In this document: in pieces, positions 6,585 to 13,049 of the stretch
Layout of the letters: the number at the start of each line of letters is the position of its first letter
How positions within the stretch are numbered: position 1 is the stretch's first letter
From: an uncultured Dorea sp.
GTDB taxonomy: Bacteria; Bacillota; Clostridia; Lachnospirales; Lachnospiraceae
DNA length: 13,128 bases
Direction of reading: 5' to 3'
NCBI GenBank assembly: GCA_910584265.1
Contig: CAJTZE010000064.1
Span: forward strand, 1-13,128
Position numbers and translations under genes: made by a program
The notes under the pieces: model-generated
What the model was told of the DNA's origin: nothing
Databases searched by the model: none
The model's input: the letters and a program-made list of their open reading frames with translations, nothing else

Positions 6585-7275
6585 CTCCCCACACCACCTT
6601 CAAATATTTTGGTTCCTTCGGGTTAATCTCAATCTTCTCACGGATATTTCGGACATGCACCATGATCGTATCTGTATTGATCGCCCGTTCATTCCATACC
6701 CGCTCATAAATCTCTTCTGCTGAAAATACCCTTCCTGGATTTTTCATTAGCAGCAGAAGAATCTTATATTCTATGGGCGTAAGCTTCACCGGCTCCCCGT
6801 CCACGAATACCTCTACCGTCTCTTCATTGATCTCCAATCCGCCTACCACATGAATATGTTCCTGCTCCTGCTTCTCCTGCTTTCCCAGACGCTCCATAAA
6901 CCTGCTGTATCTTCTAAGCTGGGAATTTACTCTTGCCAGCAGTTCCATCGGGGTAAACGGCTTTGTCACATAATCATCTGCCCCCATATTCAGTCCAAGG
7001 ATCTTATCTACCTCCTCCGACTTCGCTGACAGAAATATAATCGGAAAGTCATGCTTCTCCCTGAGCTTTCTGGTCATGGTAATACCGTCCATGCGCGGCA
7101 TCATCACATCCACGATCGCCAGATGAATCTCCTCCCGCCCAATAATTTCCAGCCCTTCTATGCCGTCTGCCGCCTGAAATACCTGATATCCCTGACTCTG
7201 CAGATAGATTTCCACTCCCTTCCTGATTTCCTTATCATCCTCCACGATTAAAACGTGATTATATTTTCCATCCAT
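6556..7275 (-). CDS. OmpR/PhoB-family response regulator
   Basis: Two-domain transcription factor, 239 aa. The receiver domain (1-120) has acidic pocket E12-D13-D14, phosphoacceptor D56 in VDVMMPRMDG, S83 and K105 in TKPF. A Gln/Glu-rich linker (about 130-140) leads to a winged-helix DNA-binding domain (about 142-237) with LTPIEYKILLLLMKNPGRVFSAEEIYERVW and the ending VWGVGYKIEK. The ATG at 7275 is preceded by GGAGGAGG at long spacing (about 11 nt). It is followed, with 29 nt of overlap, by the histidine kinase. No transporter or other obvious target gene lies beside the pair, so the regulon cannot be guessed. A small reading frame overlaps its start on the same strand. Confidence 0.94.
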   Translation of the reverse strand: MDGKYNHVLIVEDDKEIRKGVEIYLQSQGYQVFQAADGIEGLEIIGREEIHLAIVDVMMPRMDGITMTRKLREKHDFPIIFLSAKSEEVDKILGLNMGADDYVTKPFTPMELLARVNSQLRRYSRFMERLGKQEKQEQEHIHVVGGLEINEETVEVFVDGEPVKLTPIEYKILLLLMKNPGRVFSAEEIYERVWNERAINTDTIMVHVRNIREKIEINPKEPKYLKVVWGVGYKIEKQA

Positions 7276-7414
7276 TGTAAACGCTTCCTCCTCCGTGTTC
7301 CTCAGACGTCCTTTTTATGCTTACAACCGGCCGCTCCGGCAGACCAGAGTTTCCTGTATCATAAAAACTATACTCCCCTTCCGGCGCTCTTGCAATAGTA
7401 TAAGTATACAACAA
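7259..7414 (-). CDS. Candidate small protein or leader peptide (51 aa) overlapping the response regulator start
   Basis: An open frame from TTG 7414 to TAA 7259-7261, with an excellent ribosome binding site AAGGAGGG (7419-7426) placed 4-5 nt before the TTG. An in-frame ATG at 7432 would give 57 aa but has no site in front of it; an in-frame TGA at 7442-7444 bounds the frame. The predicted peptide is soluble (YTYTIARAPEGEYSFYDTG at residues 3-21, then SGLPERPVVSIKRTSEEHGGGS) with no membrane segment or signal peptide. Its last 17 nt overlap the response regulator, as expected for translational coupling. I recognise no family. It could be a true small gene, a regulatory leader peptide, or a chance frame behind a ribosome site. 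Confidence 0.42.
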   Translation of the reverse strand: MLYTYTIARAPEGEYSFYDTGNSGLPERPVVSIKRTSEEHGGGSVYNGWKI

Positions 7415-7472
7415 ATGTCCCTCCTTTATCATGGATTCTGTTCATAGGATAACGCGGGAATCTTAAAACTAC

Positions 7473-7478
7473 CGTCAA
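7473..7478 (-). promoter_or_regulatory. Candidate -35 box for the two-component operon
   Basis: TTGACG lies upstream of the small frame and the response regulator, but no good -10 box sits 17 bp further (TATCCT is 21 bp away). The promoter may need an activator, possibly the response regulator itself. The spacer 7433-7538 shows nothing else recognisable. Confidence 0.3.
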
Positions 7479-7538
7479 GAAAAACAAAAGAATTTCTAAA
7501 GGATGCTCCATAGGGTGTAACGATAATTTATAAGACGC

Positions 7539-7579
7539 AAAAATAGCCGCCCCGGTCCCGATAAAACCGAACGGCTATT
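7539..7579 (-). terminator. Terminator of the acetyltransferase (ispF/kinase cluster)
   Basis: An 8-bp perfect outer stem pairs 7572-7579 with 7542-7549 (AATAGCCG/CGGCTATT), with an inner CGGT/ACCG pair (7553-7556 and 7566-7569). On the - strand it ends in a run of five T residues (7543-7539) followed by GCG. It lies about 50 nt past the acetyltransferase stop. Confidence 0.8.
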
Positions 7580-7602
7580 CTAATATTTAGCTATTTCATG
7601 CC

Positions 7603-7617
7603 AGCCGTCTATCGGCT
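7603..7617. repeat. Short hairpin just past the acetyltransferase stop
   Basis: A perfect 5-bp stem, AGCCG (7603-7607) with CGGCT (7613-7617), closes a 5-nt loop. Its arms repeat the AGCCG/CGGCT arms of the terminator at 7539-7579, so the two hairpins could exchange strands. No T run follows this one. Confidence 0.45.
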
Positions 7618-7629
7618 AGTATGACAACA

Positions 7630-8652
7630 CTAAACCACTTCATTCAAATATATCCGTGACAATGGGACGATCTTCTCCAGCTCTGCCCTCATGCGGTCAG
7701 TCATCTCTACCCCGTCCTCCATGCAGATTTCATCCACAGTCTTTGCCCCAAAAATGAACTCAGCCAGTGCAGATATCGTCACCGTGCCTTCGCTGTTCTC
7801 CGGCTTGCTGTCCATCAGCATAACGCCGGAAAACTCCGTGCCTGTGATTACCACACAGCGGTTATTTTCTTCAATGACCGGATCGGTGATCCGGAAACAC
7901 ACGGCAGCAAGGGTCTTCAAACGTACTGACATCAAAATCCGCCTCACATCAACGATACGCACCATAATCTTAGGCGCCTCCCCGCCCGGCTGTTCATCCG
8001 GGATATACGGCCTGCAGTCTACGATGGCATCTTTGCTGCGGTACACCATCAGCTTGGCTCCGTCGGCTTCATATTCCTTCTGAAGCCTCCTGTAATAATC
8101 CCCGCTCCGGTATGCGTAAACCTGATAAAGAGCAGAAAGCTCCTGATTCGCGGCCTCCGCAAGCTCTTCCATATCCGATTCTGTTACCGGCGAAACCTGA
8201 CAGACCCTTCCGTCTTCCAGTTCCAGATCTCCCGCCGTCCCTTTAGGACAGCTCTTCCTCTTCTGCTCATAAACCGTCCTGAAATCATAGGGCGTATAAA
8301 TGGCCTCCGCCGCCGGCATCAGGAAGGTAAAGCTTCTGTCCGCCGCATACATATCCCGGAGAGCCTTACCCAGCAGCTCTCCCATATAGCCCCGTCTCCG
8401 GTATGACTCTCTGGTGGCTGCCGCAACGATGTAATCCGCATCCTTTTTGCTGCCGTTTACCATCAGTTCATAGGGATTCAGATGGAGCATTGCCTGAATG
8501 TCTTCATCCTCTTCTATCACATATATTTGATTGTCCCTGGCCTTCTCCGTGTAATAATAATCCACAAACCCCTGACTGTCCTCGTTAAATACCTCTTCAT
8601 AAAGGGGTCTGGTTTTCCTGTGTTCTGCTATGTCCAGCTTCCGAATCTTCAT
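7630..8652 (-). CDS. GNAT-family N-acetyltransferase, Eis-like with SCP2-like C-terminal domain
   Basis: Acetyl-CoA-dependent transferase, 340 aa from the ATG at 8652. The N-terminal GNAT domain has the acetyl-CoA binding motif in the segment around YRRRGYMGELLGKAL (about residues 84-98). A second, degenerate GNAT-like region follows (about 140-250). The C-terminal part (about 250-320, with CFRITDPVIEEN and SALAEFIFGAKTVDEI) resembles the sterol-carrier-like domain of Eis proteins. Eis relatives acetylate amines, including aminoglycosides in mycobacteria; the substrate here is unknown. The ATG at 8652 is chosen because AGGGGG lies about 7 nt upstream; a GTG at 8676 has only a weak site. It follows ispF by 56 nt and is closed by the terminator at 7539-7579. 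Confidence 0.88.
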   Translation of the reverse strand: MKIRKLDIAEHRKTRPLYEEVFNEDSQGFVDYYYTEKARDNQIYVIEEDEDIQAMLHLNPYELMVNGSKKDADYIVAAATRESYRRRGYMGELLGKALRDMYAADRSFTFLMPAAEAIYTPYDFRTVYEQKRKSCPKGTAGDLELEDGRVCQVSPVTESDMEELAEAANQELSALYQVYAYRSGDYYRRLQKEYEADGAKLMVYRSKDAIVDCRPYIPDEQPGGEAPKIMVRIVDVRRILMSVRLKTLAAVCFRITDPVIEENNRCVVITGTEFSGVMLMDSKPENSEGTVTISALAEFIFGAKTVDEICMEDGVEMTDRMRAELEKIVPLSRIYLNEVV

Positions 8653-8671
8653 CTGTCTGCCCCCTGTTCCC

Positions 8672-8686
8672 GGCACAGATTGTGCC
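8672..8686. repeat. Perfect small palindrome before the acetyltransferase
   Basis: GGCACA (8672-8677) and TGTGCC (8681-8686) form a 6-bp inverted repeat with a 3-nt centre, about 20 nt upstream of the acetyltransferase start and next to its ribosome binding site. It could be a small hairpin in the ispF-acetyltransferase mRNA or an operator half-site pair. Confidence 0.4.
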
Positions 8687-8708
8687 TAATTAGCATTTAC
8701 AACTATAT

Positions 8709-9260
8709 TTACTCCATCCTGCGCGGGCAGCCGGCGCAGGATCCGCAGTCTCTGTCCTCCGAGCTTCCCGCTGTATAGCTGTAATTTACGGCCAGCTCCA
8801 GGCAGGCGGCCGCCTGAGCTGAAATTCCCTCTCCTGCTCCGGTAAATCCAAGCCCTTCCTCTGTGGTAGCCTTGATATTGATCTGATTAAGTTCAATATG
8901 AAGCGCCTCCGCAATATTCGCCCGCATCTGCTCTATATAGGGAGCCATCTTCGGACGCTGTGCAATGATCGTGGCGTCAATATTACCGATGATATACAGC
9001 TCATTCTCCAGAAGCTCTCCCACATACCTTAGAAGCTTCACGCTGGAAATTCCCTTATATGCCGGGTCTGTGTCCGGAAAATGCTTCCCGATATCTCCAA
9101 GCGCCGCCGCGCCGAGAAGCGCATCCATCACCGCGTGGATCAGCACATCCGCATCCGAATGTCCCAGAAGCCCCTTTTCATAGGGTATCTTTACTCCTCC
9201 CAGAATCAGTTCCCTGCCTTCCGTCAGTCTATGCACATCATATCCCATGCCTATTCTCAT
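8709..9260 (-). CDS. ispF: 2-C-methyl-D-erythritol 2,4-cyclodiphosphate synthase IspF with Cys-rich tail
   Basis: Converts CDP-methylerythritol 2-phosphate to the cyclic diphosphate and CMP in the non-mevalonate isoprenoid pathway. Metal ligands D8, H10 (GYDVH) and H42 (in ADVLIHA) are present, as are GDIGKHFPDTDP (55-66) and the signature KATTEEGLGFTGAGEGISAQA (130-150). The core ends near residue 163, the usual family length. The protein then continues for about 20 residues to 183 with a hydrophilic tail holding C172, C175 and C178 in a CxxCxxC arrangement. That tail is encoded partly by a perfect inverted repeat (8716-8742). The ATG at 9260 has GGGGAGG 8 nt upstream. It lies in line with the sugar kinase (105-nt gap) and the acetyltransferase; the usual partner ispD is not here. 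Confidence 0.95.
   Translation of the reverse strand: MRIGMGYDVHRLTEGRELILGGVKIPYEKGLLGHSDADVLIHAVMDALLGAAALGDIGKHFPDTDPAYKGISSVKLLRYVGELLENELYIIGNIDATIIAQRPKMAPYIEQMRANIAEALHIELNQINIKATTEEGLGFTGAGEGISAQAAACLELAVNYSYTAGSSEDRDCGSCAGCPRRME
8716..8742. repeat. Perfect 9-bp inverted repeat in the 3' end of ispF
   Basis: ATCCTGCGC (8716-8724) is matched by GCGCAGGAT (8734-8742) with a 9-nt centre. It lies inside the coding region for the Cys-rich tail. There is no T run on either side, so it is not a normal intrinsic terminator. It may be an mRNA 3' stabilising hairpin or a small inserted palindrome. Confidence 0.6.
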
Positions 9261-9365
9261 ACTGCCGTCCTCCCCGGATATTTCTCACTCACAGGCATAC
9301 CGCCAGCATAATGCCGCTGTATTTCATACCTGTTTATCTTTCACTGCCTGCGGCGTACAGACCCG

Positions 9366-10322
9366 TTACTTTACCATCTCTTCAATCTGAGAAGGCTCCG
9401 GCATGGACCGGATCGCGCCCTTCTTCAAGGTAATCAGAGCCGCGCCTGCATTTGCATAGGTCAGGATCTCTCCAAGGGTCTCCTCTGTCAGCCCCTCCAG
9501 GCCATATTTCAACAGTCCGTTAATTGCGCAGCCGCAAAAGGTATCCCCGGCTCCCGTCGTCTCAACAGCCTTCACGGTAAAGCCTGCCTTCTCTACCCGG
9601 ACGTCCTTGTAATAAGCACGGCTTCCCTCTTTCCCCATGGTAAGGAAAATAACCGGAATATGATACTTCTCCTGAAGATAGCGGATACCCTCGTCATAAT
9701 CCTCTCTGCCGGAAATAAATTGAATCTCATTGTCAGAAATCTTAAGCATATCGCAATGCTGGAATCCATATTCCATAGCTTCCTTGGCGTCGTCTAAGGA
9801 TTTCCACAAAGGCTCTCTTAAGTTCGGATCAAAGGTAATCAGACAGCCCGCCTCTTTGGCCGCGTCAATGGCCTTCTTTGTAGCTGCTCTTACCGGCTCA
9901 TCGGTCATAGACAGCGTTCCAAAATGAAATACCTTTGACTGGCGGATCAATTCATAGTCCACCTCCGCCTCCGAAAGCATCATATCCGCGCCCGGATTCC
10001 GGTAGAAGGAAAATTCCCGGTCCCCGTCCGGAAATGTATGTACAAAGGCAAGGGTAGTGCGGATATCCTCATCCAGCATAAGCCCCTTCGTCTCAATCCC
10101 CAGCTCCTCGATCGTCTCTTTCAAGAGACGGCCGAACTGATCCTGTCCCACTTTTCCGATAAATGCAGTCCTTCTGCCAAGCTTGTTCAGCATGGCAAGC
10201 ACATTGCACGGCGCGCCCCCCGGACACGCTTCAAAAAGATTGTTGCCCTGCCCGCTCTGTCCGTTCATAGTAAAATCAATCAGCAGCTCCCCCATTGCGG
10301 TAACATCATATAATTTCTCCAT
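9366..10322 (-). CDS. PfkB-family carbohydrate kinase, probable fructokinase
   Basis: Ribokinase/PfkB-type sugar kinase of 318 aa, normal for the family. The first PfkB signature runs from about 35 to 63 (GGAPCNVLAMLNKLGRR then FIGKVGQDQFG). The second is TTGAGDTFCG (255-264), with catalytic D260 in the GAGD anion hole. The N-terminus (MGELLIDF, 10-17) and the GGAPCN motif fit fructokinases; no sugar transporter or sucrose hydrolase lies beside it, so substrate assignment rests on family resemblance, and a related sugar is possible. The ATG at 10322 has CAGGAG about 8 nt upstream. It is divergent from the phosphopantetheinyl transferase. The 105-nt gap to ispF holds no clear terminator, so the kinase, ispF and the acetyltransferase may be co-transcribed. 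Confidence 0.88.
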   Translation of the reverse strand: MEKLYDVTAMGELLIDFTMNGQSGQGNNLFEACPGGAPCNVLAMLNKLGRRTAFIGKVGQDQFGRLLKETIEELGIETKGLMLDEDIRTTLAFVHTFPDGDREFSFYRNPGADMMLSEAEVDYELIRQSKVFHFGTLSMTDEPVRAATKKAIDAAKEAGCLITFDPNLREPLWKSLDDAKEAMEYGFQHCDMLKISDNEIQFISGREDYDEGIRYLQEKYHIPVIFLTMGKEGSRAYYKDVRVEKAGFTVKAVETTGAGDTFCGCAINGLLKYGLEGLTEETLGEILTYANAGAALITLKKGAIRSMPEPSQIEEMVK

Positions 10323-10396
10323 CTATATCACTCCTGTCCCTGTAATTTCCTTCTATTTTACCATCCTCTACTCCGTTTAGCAAGGATATCTCTACT

Positions 10397-10422
10397 ACAG
10401 TATTATTCAGTCTTTATACTGT
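10397..10422. promoter_or_regulatory. Inverted repeat in the kinase leader, possible operator
   Basis: ACAGTAT (10397-10403) and ATACTGT (10416-10422) are a perfect 7-bp inverted repeat with a 12-nt spacer. It lies in the divergent intergenic region, just downstream of the proposed leftward start and upstream of the rightward promoter. That position would suit a repressor site. Confidence 0.4.
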
Positions 10423-10435
10423 TATACTTTTACTC

Positions 10436-10464
10436 TTTACGGGATTATCAGTTTATGCTAGAAT
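10436..10464 (+). promoter_or_regulatory. Promoter of the phosphopantetheinyl transferase gene
   Basis: TTTACG at 10436-10441 is followed after 17 bp by TAGAAT at 10459-10464, with the extended -10 dinucleotide TG directly upstream (10456-10457). The gene starts 70 nt downstream. Confidence 0.65.
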
Positions 10465-10471
10465 TACACAA
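10444..10471 (-). promoter_or_regulatory. Candidate promoter of the sugar kinase, overlapping the divergent one
   Basis: On the - strand TTGTGT (10466-10471) and GATAAT (10444-10449) are separated by 16 bp. The match is moderate. It would overlap the rightward promoter, so the two could interfere. Confidence 0.4.
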
Positions 10472-10533
10472 GCTCATTTTATGGATGAATTCCGATTTCG
10501 CGGTAAATGTAATTGGAAGGAAAGGAGGACGTT

Positions 10534-11184
10534 ATGAAAATCTATTATCTGCCGTTGGATTCTTCCGGCTGGAAGCCTGCAGACCAACAGCTTATGACAT
10601 TCATATCCCCAAAACGACAGGATAAAATCAGAAAATACATGCAGGTATCCAGCCAAAGACTGTCTTTATACGCAGCCCTCACTGCCCGTATGGGAATCAG
10701 TCTGCTGACAGGCATTCCCGCCTCCGAACTGGCCTTTCAGGCAGATTCCGGACAGAAGCCTGTGTGTATTTCTGCGCCGGATGCAGACTTTAATTTCTCA
10801 CATACCCGGAGTGCCGTATTGTGCTGCGTCTCTTCCAAAGGCTCTGTCGGCGCTGATATTGAAAGGCTGCGTGCCGCTCCCCTTAAAATCATGCGGCGTT
10901 TTTATCATCAGGAGGAAACAGAATACGTAACACAAGGATCCGAACAGGAGCAGAGTCAGCGTTTTTTTGAAATATGGACAAAGAAGGAAGCTTATTCCAA
11001 GCAGCTTGGACTGGGACTTAACCTTTCTCCCGAATCCTACAATACGTTATCACCTGAATTGTCCTCCTGCCTGCTTACTTGGCGTCAGGAGGATTACCTC
11101 TGCTCAGTCTGTGGCAGAGACCTGTCATCGATAGAAAAAATTATGCTTACAGAAGAAGACATTCAGGAATTCTATCTTGGTTAA
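10534..11184 (+). CDS. 4'-phosphopantetheinyl transferase, Sfp/Gsp type
   Basis: Transfers phosphopantetheine from CoA to a serine of carrier proteins. It is 216 aa from the ATG at 10534, slightly short for Sfp types. Family motifs are present: FNFSH (86-90), VGADIER (105-111) with the Mg-binding D108 and E110, and the FFEIWTKKEAYSK block with W148, K151 and E152. The ATG at 10534 has AAAGGAGG 5 nt upstream; a TTG at 10513 in frame lacks support. No carrier-protein, peptide-synthetase or polyketide gene is in the window, so its partner is elsewhere. Its stop (TAA, 11182-11184) overlaps the stop of the convergent permease by 4 nt. The family is firm; whether it serves fatty-acid synthesis or a secondary metabolite is unknown. 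Confidence 0.9.
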   Translation: MKIYYLPLDSSGWKPADQQLMTFISPKRQDKIRKYMQVSSQRLSLYAALTARMGISLLTGIPASELAFQADSGQKPVCISAPDADFNFSHTRSAVLCCVSSKGSVGADIERLRAAPLKIMRRFYHQEETEYVTQGSEQEQSQRFFEIWTKKEAYSKQLGLGLNLSPESYNTLSPELSSCLLTWRQEDYLCSVCGRDLSSIEKIMLTEEDIQEFYLG

Positions 11185-11951
11185 AGCTGTTTCTTATTCA
11201 TAACAGGAACACTGCCAGCAATACATATCACACCTGAAATAGCAGCAATGATGACAGCCTTTATATATGCGTCCACACTTTCTGCCCCGATCAAAAGCGA
11301 ATTGGTATCCATTAATATAGTAGGTGAATACACCTTTACTTTCGGTATTAGACTCAATAAATACGCCAACAGCACCGTTCCGCCAGTACACAGGGAAACT
11401 CCTGTGTTATTCTGCAAAAGCGATGAGAACAGAACAATAAGGCATACCACCCATATGCCGAACAACCACCATATAGCTGCCGAGGAGAACAAGTTATTAA
11501 CAATGCCATTGTCCCAAAAATAGGCATTGTAGCCATAGGTAATGGCGAAGCAGACCCCATAGCAAAATGTCCAAAGCGACAGTAGCAGCAAAGTTTTTGC
11601 AAACACAACCTCGTATCTCGATAAGCCCTTTGTCAGTACAAGCAGTAATGTTCCAGATTTGTATTCTTTGGTAAACAGATCGCTAAAAATCAGTACAAAA
11701 GCAATTAGTGCCATAGGAATGTTCTTGAAAAATTGTGTCCATGAGGCCATTGCGTCCACTTGAATATTTGTGACGATCAATCCGCTTTCTGCAATTGTAT
11801 CGGAAAGCATTTCCATCATCCACGGCGTCAGCTTAGCCGCCGCAGGATTCATAATACCAAACAGGACAAACAGCAGTATTAGGATAAGGAGCTTGCCTGT
11901 CCGCGCAGCTTCCAGATATTCTTTTTTCACAAAAGCAAGCAGAGGTTTCAT
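11181..11951 (-). CDS. ABC-2-type transporter permease (YxlG/NosY-like)
   Basis: Membrane half of an ABC transporter, 256 aa. It has about six hydrophobic segments (near 20-36, 78-92, 117-139, 155-180, 186-203 and 230-250). The segment KEYKSGTLLLVLTKGLSR (95-112) is typical of ABC-2 permeases, where the cytoplasmic loop contacts the ATPase. The ATG at 11951 overlaps the ATPase stop by 4 nt (ATGA) and has a perfect GGAGGTGA site upstream, so it is translationally coupled. It is the last gene of the leftward cassette. It ends head-to-head with the phosphopantetheinyl transferase through a shared TTAA. The substrate is not known. Confidence 0.9.
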   Translation of the reverse strand: MKPLLAFVKKEYLEAARTGKLLILILLFVLFGIMNPAAAKLTPWMMEMLSDTIAESGLIVTNIQVDAMASWTQFFKNIPMALIAFVLIFSDLFTKEYKSGTLLLVLTKGLSRYEVVFAKTLLLLSLWTFCYGVCFAITYGYNAYFWDNGIVNNLFSSAAIWWLFGIWVVCLIVLFSSLLQNNTGVSLCTGGTVLLAYLLSLIPKVKVYSPTILMDTNSLLIGAESVDAYIKAVIIAAISGVICIAGSVPVMNKKQL

Positions 11952-12844
11952 TTAATCACCTCCAAAAACAGCGATTCAAGCGTTGGCTCTATTCGTTCAA
12001 TTATCTGTATGGGTATTCGATTTTCAGCGATATATTGCATAATGGAAAAGAAACGATCCTCGCCGCCATGAAAAACAAGCGTATTTTGTTCCGTGCGCCG
12101 GAGATCGCCAAATGTTTTTATAAGCATATCGGCAGCCCATTTTTGTTCTGTCTCGATGATGAATCCGTCTGATGACTGCTTGTTTCGTAGTTCTGTAATG
12201 GATCCTTGCATAGCAATTTTTCCATCGTGCAGAAAAGCGGCTTCGGTACAGATACGCTCCACATCCGAAAGAATGTGCGTGGAAAAAAGTACAGTGGTCT
12301 GTTCCTTTGCCGCAAGAAGTATATCCAAGATTTCCTTGCGCCCTGCCGGATCAAGCGCCGATGTCGGCTCATCGCAGATTAAAAGTTTGGGACGGTTTAG
12401 AAGCGCCTGTGCAATTCCCAAGCGCTGCTTCATTCCCCTTGAAAATCCTTTGATACGGCGGCCTTCCTGTCCAAGACCGACTAACTCCAACAACTCCTTA
12501 CTTCTCGTCATAATTCCAGCTTTATCCATCCCGCAGACCTCTCCGCAGAGAGTTAGATATTCAAGCGATGTCATATAGGAATAAAATTCCGGCACATCAG
12601 GCAGATAGCCGATGTGCCTATTGGTGCTGGTCTTCCCAAAATGAACCTTTTCACCCATGATATAGATTTTGCCGCCGTCCAATTTCAGAAATCCAAGGAT
12701 TGCTTTCATCGTCGTTGTTTTTCCTGCGCCGTTTTTACCGATGAAACCGAAAATGCTGTGTTCGGGCACAGATAGATCAAGCCCGCAAAGTACTTTTTTG
12801 CTGCCAAAGTTCTTTTTTAGGTTTCGTATCGCCAGTACATCCAT
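11948..12844 (-). CDS. ABC transporter ATP-binding protein (YxlF/NosF-like)
   Basis: ATPase of the ABC-2 system, 298 aa from the ATG at 12844. Walker A is GKNGAGKTT (36-44), the signature is FSRGMKQR (134-141, a variant of LSGGQ), Walker B is LLICDEP (154-160), and the switch His is H190 in STHILSD. The C-terminal region (about 215-298) is the regulatory extension common in this group. The ATG at 12844 is chosen because it lies 1 nt after the upstream stop and has AGGAGG 9 nt before it. Longer in-frame starts to 12889 would run through the upstream gene and lack support. It forms a pair with the permease; export of a peptide or antibiotic and self-protection are typical roles of relatives but not shown here. 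Confidence 0.93.
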   Translation of the reverse strand: MDVLAIRNLKKNFGSKKVLCGLDLSVPEHSIFGFIGKNGAGKTTTMKAILGFLKLDGGKIYIMGEKVHFGKTSTNRHIGYLPDVPEFYSYMTSLEYLTLCGEVCGMDKAGIMTRSKELLELVGLGQEGRRIKGFSRGMKQRLGIAQALLNRPKLLICDEPTSALDPAGRKEILDILLAAKEQTTVLFSTHILSDVERICTEAAFLHDGKIAMQGSITELRNKQSSDGFIIETEQKWAADMLIKTFGDLRRTEQNTLVFHGGEDRFFSIMQYIAENRIPIQIIERIEPTLESLFLEVIK

Positions 12845-12845
12845 G

Positions 12846-13049
12846 TCATTCATCCTCCTTTCCAAGCAGGAAGTATAGGATCGGGCCAATGAACTCTATG
12901 CCAATAATCACAACAACAAGCCACAAAGTGCGATTACCTCTTTTATAATTCTTATGGGTCAGAATGTGAAAAATCGTGTAACCCAACAGAGCAAGCTCTG
13001 CGATTGCCAACGGGATCAAAAACGGAAGGAATTCCATAATATTATCCAT
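12846..13049 (-). CDS. Small PLDc_N-type membrane protein (YxlE-like)
   Basis: A 67-aa protein with two membrane segments (about 7-30 and 40-63). The second is followed by the characteristic GPILYFLLGK near the C-terminus, the pattern of the phospholipase-D nuclease N-terminal (PLDc_N) family, which despite its name has no nuclease activity. In B. subtilis the related YxlE precedes YxlF and YxlG in the sigY operon and acts as a negative regulator of SigY. Here the order PLDc_N, ATPase, permease is the same. The ATG at 13049 has AAAGGAGG about 9 nt upstream; its stop TGA is one base from the ATPase start. The role here is inferred from that context. Confidence 0.85.
   Translation of the reverse strand: MDNIMEFLPFLIPLAIAELALLGYTIFHILTHKNYKRGNRTLWLVVVIIGIEFIGPILYFLLGKEDE

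Noticed and set aside
10513..10533. Longer TTG start for the phosphopantetheinyl transferase
   Set aside because: ATG 10534 has an ideal ribosome site; the extra 7 residues include that site itself.
12093..12578. + strand frame of 161 codons opposite the ABC ATPase
   Set aside because: Mirror of a well-supported ATPase gene; composition is that of an antisense shadow.
12845..12889. Longer starts for the ABC ATPase
   Set aside because: They would read through the 3' end of the upstream small gene; ATG 12844 follows its stop by one base and has AGGAGG at good spacing.
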